Assembly: GCA_017303635.1 (NCBI GenBank) | Contig: JAFLCG010000008.1 | Span: forward strand, 186,001 to 250,000 | Length of the DNA: 64,000 nt | Reading direction: 5' to 3' | Source: Anaerolineae bacterium | Lineage (GTDB): Bacteria; Chloroflexota; Anaerolineae; Aggregatilineales; Phototrophicaceae | Shown: positions 44,134 through 52,525 of the stretch, one piece after another | Layout: every line of letters begins with the position of its first letter | Numbering within the stretch: position 1 is the first letter of the stretch | Position numbers and translations under genes: made by a program | The notes under the pieces: model-generated | The model's input: the letters and a program-made list of their open reading frames with translations, nothing else | Database searches by the model: none | What the model was told of the DNA's origin: nothing

Positions 44134-44679
44134 ATGGACAATCTACAACGGGTACTTATTCTTCCGTTCATTATCATCCTGATTGTAATGCTCGCCATCA
44201 TGGCGCAGATCACCAATCTTAATCCGGCGGGCATTGGTTACGGTCTGACCGGGGTTGCCAATTTCACCCTGTACGGCGTCGTGCTGGCGCTTATTGTCGT
44301 GCCGCTGGCGCTGCCGATCTATTATGGTAATCGTATTTTTCGTCAGCGGATGAAGGCAACCAATCGCACGCTGGCAGCCGCACCGAGGATTCTTCCTGGT
44401 GATCTTATCCCATCAGACTCGGAACAGGTCCGGGCGCTGACCTACACGGGCACGGTGGATAGCGATCAAGTGATCCCACCGGTTCATCAAGGCCCGGTCA
44501 CACCCGTCAGCAACACGCGTCGGTACAAGCCTTTCATTCTGCCGACAGCTCCACTGGAGCAGCAGGTGACCCAGCAGGTCATCATCCAGCCGCCGGCTCC
44601 GGGCATCGGGCAAGGGACCCAGGGTAGCCCAGCTTATAGCACCTCCATTCAACGCTCGCCGATCAAGTTTCGGCGTTGA
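44134..44679 (+). CDS. Hypothetical two-helix membrane protein
   Basis: The 181-residue protein has two N-terminal membrane helices (VLILPFIIILIVMLAIMAQI and FTLYGVVLALIVVPLALPIYY) and a soluble, Pro/Gln-rich tail likely to be disordered (VTQQVIIQPPAPGIGQGTQG). No family recognised. It is divergent from the FHA gene and shares the 178-base spacer with it; a bidirectional terminator follows. Confidence 0.65.
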   Translation: MDNLQRVLILPFIIILIVMLAIMAQITNLNPAGIGYGLTGVANFTLYGVVLALIVVPLALPIYYGNRIFRQRMKATNRTLAAAPRILPGDLIPSDSEQVRALTYTGTVDSDQVIPPVHQGPVTPVSNTRRYKPFILPTAPLEQQVTQQVIIQPPAPGIGQGTQGSPAYSTSIQRSPIKFRR

Positions 44680-44700
44680 GGAAAGCAGAAATAATTTGAA

Positions 44701-44735
44701 CGGCGGAGATCATAATCTATGATCTCCGCCGTTTT
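44701..44735. terminator. Bidirectional intrinsic terminator
   Basis: A perfect 13-bp stem (CGGCGGAGATCAT at 44701-44713 and its complement at 44719-44731) with AATCT loop and a T-rich right flank (GTTTTGTTT). It lies between the convergent membrane-protein gene (ends 44679) and the amylase gene (ends 44738). Confidence 0.85.
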
Positions 44736-44737
44736 GT

Positions 44738-46588
44738 TTAGGCCAAAATCACCATGCCCGCCGGAGGTAAATCCAGCCGCACCGCTGGATGGCCTTGCAC
44801 CACTTCCACCGTCAAGACCTCGCCACGCGGCGGAGACTTCAACTGTTCCGGTGACCAATCGCCGCGATACAACACGCTCAGGCGCGTGCCGGGCGGGTGC
44901 AGATTACCATCGACCAGCACCCAGGCACCGCGAGCCTGCGCCCCGTGCGTATTCATGGCTACCAGCACTGCCGTATCGAATAAAATCCGTGACCAAGCCA
45001 GTACTTCGCCCGCGCCGGGGTAGCGGAATGGTTGATCCAGCACCGAGGTAGGGTAGAGGTACTGCCGTCCCCGCCGCAGAGCTAACCCAATCGTATCCGC
45101 CCGGTTGCGGACGCGGGCAATAGCGGCGATCCGCTGATAACTGGGATGATCCGGGTTGAAGAAATGGCAGCCAGTCGTCCGATAGGCCCCAAAGGCGCCG
45201 CCGAACATCCCTTCCCGGATGTAGCGGTCTTCAAAGCTCAGGTTCGGCTCAATGCTGAAGCTGTGATCGGCTGCGGAGCCATCGAATAACTGCTCGGTTC
45301 CATAATAAATACAGGGCACCCCTAGCGTCGTCAGCATCACCCCAACCGCATGAGCCGCCTGTTCCGCTGCATCCGGGATGCCTGCCCCAGCGGCAAAACG
45401 CGCCTTCGTCCCACCCACCATGTCATGGTCATCAAGGATGGACACATGGTAGCGCCCGGTTTCCCGATGGCTGCCGAGGATGTCGTGCGGGGTGAACTGA
45501 TCAAAGAAGGCGGCAGGCGCGGCGAAGCCTTTGGTCATGCCGGTCAGCAGGGAGCGCGCCTCACCAATATCCAGTACGGCATCCAGATCGCGTCCGAAGA
45601 GTTCGACATAACTCTTCGCCATATATTCCCCGCCAGTGACTTCACCGATCAGCCAGAAGTTGTCCTTGCCAATCGACTCGGCATATTCGCGGATCATGCC
45701 GCAGAAATGACGGCAGGCATCCACCGGGATGTGCTTGACGGTATCAATACGGAAGCCATCACAATCGGTGACGGCAATCCAGTACTGATACACCTGCACA
45801 ATGGCTGCCAGTGTATCCTCACGTTCGAGGTTCAGGTCCTTGAGATCGAAGAAGTCGCCCCGGCGGAACTGATTGCGCGGGTCGAGCGGATCTTCCCACT
45901 CAGCCGGGTCCCAACTTTCGATGGCCCCGGCGCGGGTATACCACTCCAGATTCTGAAACTCACGCGGCCAGACGCCATCTTCCAGCGACTCGATCTGTTG
46001 AACCGGTTTGCCTTCGGCGGAGCGCCAGCCGTGAACCGGGTAGGGGGGCTCGTAGCGGTAGGGCATACTATTCCAGGCGTGACCATTGTTGTCGTAGAAC
46101 CAGTTATTGCCGGTGTGGTTGATGATGATGTCCAGAATGATGTAGATGCCTCTGCGATGAGCTTCATCGACCAACCGCCGCAGGTCACGGCGGGTACCAA
46201 AACGTGGATCAACTTCCAGAAAGTTCTGGATGCCGTACCCGTGATAGGTTTGCAGATCCGCCCGCTGCTTCCATACCGGCCCCACCCATAAAGCCGTGAC
46301 GCCCAGATCATGCAGATAATCCAGTTTGCTGGTGATGCCGTTGATGGTGCCACCAGTGAAGCGTTTGCCCGCCTCCATCCAGGCTTTGCGGTCGGCTGCG
46401 CGATGCTCCATCGGTTGGGCGGGATTGAACAACGGTCGGGTGGCTTCGCGTCCATCGCTGAAGCGATCCGGGAGCAGGAAATAGAGCGACTGGTCCCGCC
46501 AGTCGACCGGGCTGGGATGGACTGGCCCGCGTGGGCGCAGGTCGAGTCCCGCTAGTGTGGTAGGTGCATGGGTTTCGATGCGGGCCAT
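44738..46588 (-). CDS. GH13 alpha-amylase-family glycoside hydrolase
   Basis: The 616-residue protein has the four conserved GH13 regions: DIIINHTGNNW, DGFRIDTVKH (nucleophile Asp), WLIGEVTGGEY (acid/base Glu) and SILDDHDM (third Asp). The N-terminus (SLYFLLPDRFSDGRE) resembles alpha-amylase/neopullulanase types. No signal peptide is seen, so it probably acts on intracellular maltodextrin or glycogen. The ATG at 46588 has AAGGAG 6 bases upstream. It lies downstream of the M24 gene on the same strand with a 127-base gap. Confidence 0.92.
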   Translation of the reverse strand: MARIETHAPTTLAGLDLRPRGPVHPSPVDWRDQSLYFLLPDRFSDGREATRPLFNPAQPMEHRAADRKAWMEAGKRFTGGTINGITSKLDYLHDLGVTALWVGPVWKQRADLQTYHGYGIQNFLEVDPRFGTRRDLRRLVDEAHRRGIYIILDIIINHTGNNWFYDNNGHAWNSMPYRYEPPYPVHGWRSAEGKPVQQIESLEDGVWPREFQNLEWYTRAGAIESWDPAEWEDPLDPRNQFRRGDFFDLKDLNLEREDTLAAIVQVYQYWIAVTDCDGFRIDTVKHIPVDACRHFCGMIREYAESIGKDNFWLIGEVTGGEYMAKSYVELFGRDLDAVLDIGEARSLLTGMTKGFAAPAAFFDQFTPHDILGSHRETGRYHVSILDDHDMVGGTKARFAAGAGIPDAAEQAAHAVGVMLTTLGVPCIYYGTEQLFDGSAADHSFSIEPNLSFEDRYIREGMFGGAFGAYRTTGCHFFNPDHPSYQRIAAIARVRNRADTIGLALRRGRQYLYPTSVLDQPFRYPGAGEVLAWSRILFDTAVLVAMNTHGAQARGAWVLVDGNLHPPGTRLSVLYRGDWSPEQLKSPPRGEVLTVEVVQGHPAVRLDLPPAGMVILA

Positions 46589-46715
46589 GGCAGGCTCCTT
46601 GAATCGAGTCTGTGGGTGTCTCTAGTCTACAGTGGATAGAGATGTGGGGGTAGCGAACGAGTGGTTGGGGCACCCAAAGGAGCGCCCCTGTATACGGAGG
46701 AATAAGGATAACGGC

Positions 46716-48104
46716 CTATGCCATCCGCAGCGCCCAGCCCGGATTCAACAGGTAGGGCGGTAGATAGGCCGGGATGTTGCTGAAGGGCAGTACTTCGGGT
46801 CGCAGACGGATGCCCAGCACATCGGTCATGAAGGCCCGCCGTGCCTGAATACGCGACCATGCTTCCGGATACTGCGCCGCAAAAGCCGCCCGCAGATCGG
46901 CATCCGCCAGCGCGATTCCATCTTCAATGTTGGTGGTGAAGTAGATGGTGCCGGTGGCCGGGATGATGTCGATTTGCAGCGCCATGCCGGAGCATAAAGG
47001 AATATCCGACCCGGCATCAACCGGCGAACTCACCCACTCATCCAGGTGGATGAAGTGACCGGGGTTTAGCCCGACATTGAAGAACGGGTCACCAATGCGG
47101 GAATGTACCGCCTGATACAGTTCGCCGCCGGTCACACCCAGGCCAATCGTTTCATACCAGGCGACCGCTGCTTCAAAGTATGGCTTGACCAACTTATCCA
47201 CATAATCGCTGGCCCCAGCAGGCAGACCGGCCGCATCCCGTACCACAAACCCGGCACGGGCGTTCAGCGATCCCCACAGCCCAATCGCAGTTGTGAAAGG
47301 ATCTCCTTCGTTGATGACCCGTGTGGAAGGGCTGGGTAAGCCTTGATAGGCCCGTTCGCCTGCCGAAAGCATCTGATGAACAGCGTGCGGGATACCTGGC
47401 AAACTGATCTGGCGGGCATGGTCGATCTCGGTCTTGCCTGGCTCGATATGAAAGATGACCTGCCGTACCCCCTGCGAACTGTAGCAGGAGGCAAACTCGA
47501 AGGCTGCCAGTTGATCGACCTCGTTGATGATCCGCAGGCCATCACGCGGGTTCATGAACAGGGCGGTCGCGTTGGTTACGCTGCCCGCTCCGCCGACGAT
47601 CTGCCGCAGTGTATCCACGATGAAGGCTGGGGACTCCAGCCACGTTTCCGGCTGATCGGCTTCGCGCTGATCGTAGTACTTCCAGCCTGCCAGCCCGATC
47701 CGCATCCCTTCGCGCAGACCGGCTTCGCGCAGGAGGGTTGCCAATGGGCGTGCAGCGGTGCGCGGCATACTGATAAGGCTGAAGGTCGGGTAAAGAACCG
47801 GTTCGACCTGTGCACCGGCGCTCTTGATGTAACCGATGCCCTCCACACCGACCAGAATACGGGGTGTCCCTTCCGGCAGCAGGATCAACAGCGTTTCTTC
47901 AAAGCGGGGATCGTAGCCGGTCAAATAGGCCACATTGGCGCTATGTTCCCGGTCGCCGTAGACCAACAGCGCATCATAGCCCGCTTCAGTAGCTCGCTTT
48001 CGCGCTGCTGTGATACGGGTTTCATAAGTGGCTGCAGGGATGCTGGGTTGGACGGTGGGCAGGCCAAATTCAGGCAGGTCAATCGGGGCGAGTACAGCGG
48101 GCAT
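46716..48104 (-). CDS. M24-family (creatinase/prolidase fold) protein, metal site degenerate
   Basis: The 462-residue protein has a creatinase-N-like N-terminal half (ATEAGYDALLVYGDREHSANVAYLTGYDPRFEETLLIL) and a pita-bread C-terminal half (GHFIHLDEWVSSP, GMALQIDIIP, NIEDGIALAD). The first metal-binding Asp region, usually GDxVxxDxG...GYxSDxTR, reads GDPFTTAIGLWGSLNARAGFVV here, without the two bridging aspartates. The fold is secure but peptidase activity is doubtful. It precedes the amylase gene. Confidence 0.8.
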   Translation of the reverse strand: MPAVLAPIDLPEFGLPTVQPSIPAATYETRITAARKRATEAGYDALLVYGDREHSANVAYLTGYDPRFEETLLILLPEGTPRILVGVEGIGYIKSAGAQVEPVLYPTFSLISMPRTAARPLATLLREAGLREGMRIGLAGWKYYDQREADQPETWLESPAFIVDTLRQIVGGAGSVTNATALFMNPRDGLRIINEVDQLAAFEFASCYSSQGVRQVIFHIEPGKTEIDHARQISLPGIPHAVHQMLSAGERAYQGLPSPSTRVINEGDPFTTAIGLWGSLNARAGFVVRDAAGLPAGASDYVDKLVKPYFEAAVAWYETIGLGVTGGELYQAVHSRIGDPFFNVGLNPGHFIHLDEWVSSPVDAGSDIPLCSGMALQIDIIPATGTIYFTTNIEDGIALADADLRAAFAAQYPEAWSRIQARRAFMTDVLGIRLRPEVLPFSNIPAYLPPYLLNPGWALRMA

Positions 48105-48123
48105 GATTCCTCAATTCAGTCAT

Positions 48124-48662
48124 TTAAGCAGGATATTTAGCCGAGAGTTTTTGTACCGTGGAGATATTCCGCATGGTAGCGGGCTGTTTGAGCAGGCGCT
48201 CCAGCACTGCATTGGAAAACTTCGAGTCGCTGACTTTCCCCGGCAGTGCCAGTAGTATTCACGTCCTTTAAGGTAGAAGGTATCCATTGAGGTTTGTTTT
48301 TCCAGCAACTTGCTCCAGGCCGAGTCCGCCGGAACCTGTTTCAGGAACGCGACGTGCAGCGAATCTGCTTCAGGATCGTAGCCGGGGATGCCAGCCGCAT
48401 AGCGTACCGTTGCAGCCAGTTCCGCCGGGGAACGGATGAACGTGGCGACTTCATATCCCAATTCCTGTTCGAGGTGGGCTTCAATTTGGGCTTCGAGGTC
48501 GCTGGGGGGAGCCTCTGATTCAAAGATGACGTTCCCGCTGGCGATAAAGGTGCTGACGTGGGCGTAACCCAGTTCCTCAAACAAGCTGCGCAGCACGTCC
48601 ATCTTGACGGTATGCCCGCCGACGTTGATGGCCCGGAGGAAGGTGAGATGAGTGCGGAGCAT
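48124..48662 (-). pseudogene. DUF1697 gene with frameshift
   Basis: The reading frame from the ATG at 48662 gives a DUF1697 N-terminal domain (THLTFLRAINVGGHTVKMDVLRSLFEEL, SGNVIFE) up to YYWHCRGK. After that the frame yields unrelated sequence. Adding one G to the GGGG run (CCCC at 48238-48241 on the plus strand) restores KVSDSKFSNAVLERLLKQ, PATMRNISTVQKLSA and a stop at 48124, the expected DUF1697 end. It is therefore one base short: a real recent mutation, a programmed slip, or a sequence error. TGA of the upstream Uma2 remnant overlaps the ATG. Confidence 0.85.
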
Positions 48663-48760
48663 CAAGCAAATACCTCGGTTACGCTGAGTTCCAACCCCGG
48701 TAGCACATCACCACCAGAGATGACTTCACCACCATGATAACCGAAAAACTCAGCTGCTGG
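48662..48760 (-). pseudogene. Uma2 C-terminal remnant
   Basis: On the minus strand the frame ending at 48662 reads FFGYHGGEVISGGDVLPGLELSVTEVFA and stop. GGDVLPGFxLPVxxxF is the usual end of Uma2 proteins (compare GGDVLPGFAVPVKRFFV of the gene at 60986-61546). The catalytic core is absent because the MFS gene begins on the other strand at 48872. It is a decayed leftover. Confidence 0.65.
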
Positions 48761-48871
48761 ACTTGCTACGCCTGGGTGGATGGAATATGAAGGCAAATCC
48801 GCACCGAAAACACGCTTCCCGCCGTATGATAAACTGTTATCCGGTAAGCGCCGCAACCGGCAAAGGACATC

Positions 48872-50602
48872 ATGAAATCCACCCCTGCATCTGTTGCCCG
48901 TCCCTGGCTCATCCTGGCGATGATTTGTCTACCCGTGTTTATTGGTTCACTGGATCTGACCATCGTCAGCGCGTTCTTGCCGGAAGTCATCCTTGATCTG
49001 GGTCTGCCGCTGCAAACCACCCTGGATGACGCTGCCTGGATCGTCACCGGTTATTTGCTGGCCTATGCTGTCAGTATGATGTTCATGGGCCGCCTGAGCG
49101 ATCTGATCGGTCGACGGAAAGTCTATGTCGCCTGTCTGATCGTGTTCATGATCGGCTCGGTACTGGTGGCGACTTCGCATCTGTGGCCGACCGACTTCCT
49201 CTATTCGATCTTCCGCCGCCTGGGCCAACGACCGGCCCGCGAAGAAGTGACCCTGCTGGCGATCATCCTTGGACGAGTAGTGCAGGCGCTGGGGGCCGGG
49301 GCGCTGGTGCCGGTCAGTCTGGCGCTGGTCAGTGATTTGTTCCCCCGCAATCGACGCGCCCAGCCGCTGGGTTTCATCGGTGCGGTGGATACCCTGGGCT
49401 GGGTACTGGGTCATCTGTACGGTGGCATCCTGGTCAACTGGTTTGCCACCAATGAAGCGGGCTTCAGCGCGCTGTTGACCTCGCTCGGTTTGAACTGGCC
49501 GCCCCCCAACTGGCATACCTTGTTTTGGATTAATGTCCCGCTGACCCTCTTGGCGCTGGTCTTTGTGCTGGTAGCCATGCGGAACGTGAAGGAGGAGCGG
49601 GCGACCGGGCGCTTTGACCTGCTCGGCACGCTGCTGATTGCCGGGGCGTTCATCGCGCTGATTGTCGGCCTGGGGGCCAATACCGAACTCGACCCGACCA
49701 CTGCCAGTTTTCAGGACGTATCCCCGCTGCCGAGCTACGCTGCGCCCGTCCTGTTGATCGCGCTGGTCAGCTTTATCGCCTTCATCGTCGTCGAGCGCCG
49801 GGTCAAAGATCCGCTGATGGATCTGTCATTGTTCCGGCACCGCAATCTGGCATCCGGCGCGCTGGTGAATCTGTTCGTGGGATTCTGCCTGATGATCGGG
49901 TTGGTCATCGTCCCGATTCTGGTCAACGTGCGGGAAACCTCTACCGTTGAGGTGGTGCCAGCCGTCAGTGATCCGGCTGAACTGGCGGCGATGCAGGAAG
50001 CTGATGATGATCAAACCCTGGCGAATGCTGCCCTGCGGGTCGGTATCCTGCTCTCGGCGCTGACGGTGCCGATGGCGCTGGCGGCCATCCCCGGCGGTTG
50101 GTTGAGCGACCGCTTTGGCTATCGGATTGCCACGATCATCGGGTTGGGCCTGGCGTTGGTGGGTTTCTTCCTGGTCTTTGAGACCTGGACGTTGGAGCTT
50201 TCCGATACGGTCATCGCCTTGCAGATGATCCTGATCGGTGTGGGCATCGGCCTGACTTTTTCCCCGATCAGCGCGGCGGTCATCAACACCGCGCCAGAAG
50301 ACCAGCATGGGGTGGCGTCGGCGCTGGTCATCATCCTGCGGCTGATCGGCATGACGATTGCCACCTCCTCATTGACGACGCTGGCCCTCAGTCGGATCAA
50401 CGCCCTCTCGGTTTCGACCATTTCTGTAGACATCAGTACGGCGGGTGGCGCGGAGGCCTTCATCGCGGCCTATGCCGGTATTACAGTACAGGTGCTGGGG
50501 GAAGTGGCGCTGATCGGTGCCGTCCTCTGTGCGCTCGGCCTGCTACCTGCGATTTTTGGTCTGCGGCGTGAGCGTAACCTGACTCAATCAACTGCATCCT
50601 GA
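48872..50602 (+). CDS. MFS transporter, DHA2/EmrB type
   Basis: The 576-residue membrane protein has about fourteen helices. The first helix FIGSLDLTIVSAFLPEVILDLG and the motif A loop GRLSDLIGRRKVY fit drug/proton antiporters of the DHA2 family; a second motif A-like loop is GGWLSDRFGYRIA. There is an unusually long acidic loop (EVVPAVSDPAELAAMQEADDDQTLANAA) in the second half. The ATG at 48872 follows AAAGGA. It is followed 24 bases later by the P1 peptidase gene. Confidence 0.88.
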   Translation: MKSTPASVARPWLILAMICLPVFIGSLDLTIVSAFLPEVILDLGLPLQTTLDDAAWIVTGYLLAYAVSMMFMGRLSDLIGRRKVYVACLIVFMIGSVLVATSHLWPTDFLYSIFRRLGQRPAREEVTLLAIILGRVVQALGAGALVPVSLALVSDLFPRNRRAQPLGFIGAVDTLGWVLGHLYGGILVNWFATNEAGFSALLTSLGLNWPPPNWHTLFWINVPLTLLALVFVLVAMRNVKEERATGRFDLLGTLLIAGAFIALIVGLGANTELDPTTASFQDVSPLPSYAAPVLLIALVSFIAFIVVERRVKDPLMDLSLFRHRNLASGALVNLFVGFCLMIGLVIVPILVNVRETSTVEVVPAVSDPAELAAMQEADDDQTLANAALRVGILLSALTVPMALAAIPGGWLSDRFGYRIATIIGLGLALVGFFLVFETWTLELSDTVIALQMILIGVGIGLTFSPISAAVINTAPEDQHGVASALVIILRLIGMTIATSSLTTLALSRINALSVSTISVDISTAGGAEAFIAAYAGITVQVLGEVALIGAVLCALGLLPAIFGLRRERNLTQSTAS

Positions 50603-50626
50603 TTCACCCCTTTGGAGAGACTGTCC

Positions 50627-51718
50627 ATGCCATCCCAACGTTCCCGCCTGCGCGACCTGGGCATTTCGATTGGTGTACTGCCGACCGGCCCGCTCAATGC
50701 CATCACCGATGTGGAAGGGGTGCAGGTCGGGCATTTCACGCTGATCCACGACACCCCCCGCATCGCCCGCACCGGCGTAACGGTCATCCTTCCGCGCCCA
50801 TCGGGTAAAGGGCATGTTTGGGACAACCACTGTTTTGCCGGGTTCCATGTCCTCAATGGGAATGGGGATTTCACCGGCACGCACTGGCTGGAAGAGTCTG
50901 GTCATCTGACCACGCCGATTGGGCTGACCAATACCAATCAGGTGGGGTTGGTGCGGGATACGCTGGCGGCCTGGGAGATCGAGCATACGGGCAGCGAACT
51001 GTGGACTCTGCCGCTGGCAGCGGAAACCTGCGATAGCTGGCTGAACGATATGAACGCCTTCAGCCTGCGGGAAGAACACGTCCGGGCGGCGCTGCAATCG
51101 GCATCCAGCGGGCCAGTGGCTGAGGGCAATGTGGGTGGCGGCACCGGCATGATTTGCTACGACTTCAAGGGCGGCATTGGCACATCCTCCCGCGTGGTCG
51201 AGACCGCGTCCGGGCGCTTCACAGTTGGTGTACTGGTACAGGCCAACTTTGGTGACCGGGCGAATCTGCGCGTGGATGGCGTGCCGGTGGGCCGGGAGAT
51301 CAATCACCAGCGAGTGCCGGATGCCTGGACGGAGCCGAACGTGACCGGGCGCTCGATCATCATCATTCTGGCGACGGATGCGCCGCTGCTGGCGAGCCAG
51401 TGCCGCCGTCTGGCGCAGCGGGCGACCATCGGGTTGGCGCGGACGGGCGGGATAGGGCATAACGGCAGCGGCGACCTGTTCCTGGCGTTCTCGACCGGGA
51501 ACGATGTGCCAGCCGGGGCCACTGAAGCGTTTTCAGTAAAGACGCTGCCCCAGCAGCAGATGAATCCGTTGTTCGATGCTGCCGTCGAGTCGACCGAGGA
51601 AGCGATCCTGAACGCGCTGACGGCGGCGGAAACCATGACAGGTTACAAAGGGCGGACGGCTCACGCACTGCCTTTGGATACGCTGGTCGAGGTGATGCAG
51701 CGCTTTACGCCCGGCTAA
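50627..51718 (+). CDS. P1 (DmpA) family peptidase
   Basis: The 363-residue protein starts RLRDLGISIGVLPTGPLNAITDVEGVQVGH and has the family's self-cleavage site GGIGTSSR, where the Ser becomes the new N-terminal nucleophile, and GNVGGGTGMICYDFKGG before it. DmpA-type enzymes are N-terminal-nucleophile aminopeptidases or beta-peptidases. The ATG at 50627 has GGAGAG 7 bases upstream; an earlier TTG is less likely. The 3' end overlaps the convergent gene by 14 bases. Confidence 0.9.
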   Translation: MPSQRSRLRDLGISIGVLPTGPLNAITDVEGVQVGHFTLIHDTPRIARTGVTVILPRPSGKGHVWDNHCFAGFHVLNGNGDFTGTHWLEESGHLTTPIGLTNTNQVGLVRDTLAAWEIEHTGSELWTLPLAAETCDSWLNDMNAFSLREEHVRAALQSASSGPVAEGNVGGGTGMICYDFKGGIGTSSRVVETASGRFTVGVLVQANFGDRANLRVDGVPVGREINHQRVPDAWTEPNVTGRSIIIILATDAPLLASQCRRLAQRATIGLARTGGIGHNGSGDLFLAFSTGNDVPAGATEAFSVKTLPQQQMNPLFDAAVESTEEAILNALTAAETMTGYKGRTAHALPLDTLVEVMQRFTPG

Positions 51719-52166
51719 AATCCATACGCCAATTCATCTCCCAGGTGAGTCCGCCATCGGCAGAAAACGCCTGCTCCCAGCGTGGAGTCGGCGTATCGAT
51801 GCCTGACCAGGTGAAGACCACCCGGATGGGACGACCTTCAAAAGTATCATCCCCTTCAAATTGCCCGACGCCATTGCTAAAGCTGCCGACGACGGGTGGT
51901 TCGAGTACGCCAGTGCGGTTGCTGGCCCAGTAGATACTCCACTGCTGCGTCGCCAGGTTGAAGAAGCGCAGCGACATACCGATATAGCCCGGCCAGTGCG
52001 GGGTGCGGAACTCATCCTGATTGCCCACGCCATCCAGCAGCGGGCGGCAGAGGCTGGTGGCCGGGAAGTCTTCCCACTCGGTGGAACCTTGCAGACGCTT
52101 CACCAGCCGATGGTTCTGCACTTGCCAGGCACCATGCAAGAAGTCGAAATCATTCGGGGATGTCAT
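51705..52166 (-). CDS. Hypothetical protein, DUF1579-like
   Basis: The 153-residue protein (FDFLHGAWQVQNHRLVKRLQGSTEWEDFPA ... FFNLATQQWSIYWASNRTG ... FEGDDTFEGRPIRVVFTWSG) has alternating strands resembling the lipocalin-like DUF1579 group. No catalytic motif is visible. It overlaps the convergent P1 peptidase by 14 bases. Similarity is by impression of the pattern, so the family name is tentative. Confidence 0.6.
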   Translation of the reverse strand: MTSPNDFDFLHGAWQVQNHRLVKRLQGSTEWEDFPATSLCRPLLDGVGNQDEFRTPHWPGYIGMSLRFFNLATQQWSIYWASNRTGVLEPPVVGSFSNGVGQFEGDDTFEGRPIRVVFTWSGIDTPTPRWEQAFSADGGLTWEMNWRMDFSRA

Positions 52167-52415
52167 ACGGGTTACTCCAGGTGGGAAAGGCTATAGCCCT
52201 CAGGTTAGGCGGTAACCCGGTCAGGATGTGTCCGCATTCAACTGCTGGTTTTGACTTGTGGAAAGGCGGTCAAGGCCAAAGACCTGTCATTGCGGCGGCG
52301 GCGGCGGCGAACCGGACGGGGGGGCGTTGCCGCAATCGCTGCGAGGAACGCTTTATCCCGACACCATCAGCGCTTTGCGTAAATTCAACCCTACCACATT
52401 CTGAGCGATTGATTC

Positions 52416-52431
52416 GGAACATTTGTTCCGA
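52416..52431. promoter_or_regulatory. SOS-box-like palindrome
   Basis: CGGAACATTTGTTCCG is the reverse complement of the site at 19466-19481; with flanks, 21 bases are identical (52416-52436). An extra half-site, GGAAC on the minus strand, lies 11 bases from the palindrome. It sits about 95 bases before the ATG of the DUF2142-like gene. Confidence 0.5.
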
Positions 52432-52460
52432 TTTTGTTCCAGTTTTTCGCAAATCCCTAA

Positions 52461-52488
52461 TTGGATGTGTGTAATTGCTTGATAAAAT
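52461..52488 (+). promoter_or_regulatory. Possible promoter of the DUF2142-like gene
   Basis: TTGGAT at 52461-52466, 16-base spacer, TAAAAT at 52483-52488. Matches to the -35 are weak; the -10 is good. The SOS-like site lies just upstream. Confidence 0.3.
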
Positions 52489-52525
52489 AGGGTTTCATCT
52501 ATTCGATAACAGATTATACGTGCTT

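Larger units (their letters stand above)
52167..52525. other. Intergenic region with SOS-like site
   Basis: A 359-base divergent spacer. It contains a (GGC)n-like run near 52290-52310, the SOS-like palindrome at 52416-52431, and a possible promoter for the rightward gene. I see no gene in it. Confidence 0.6.
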
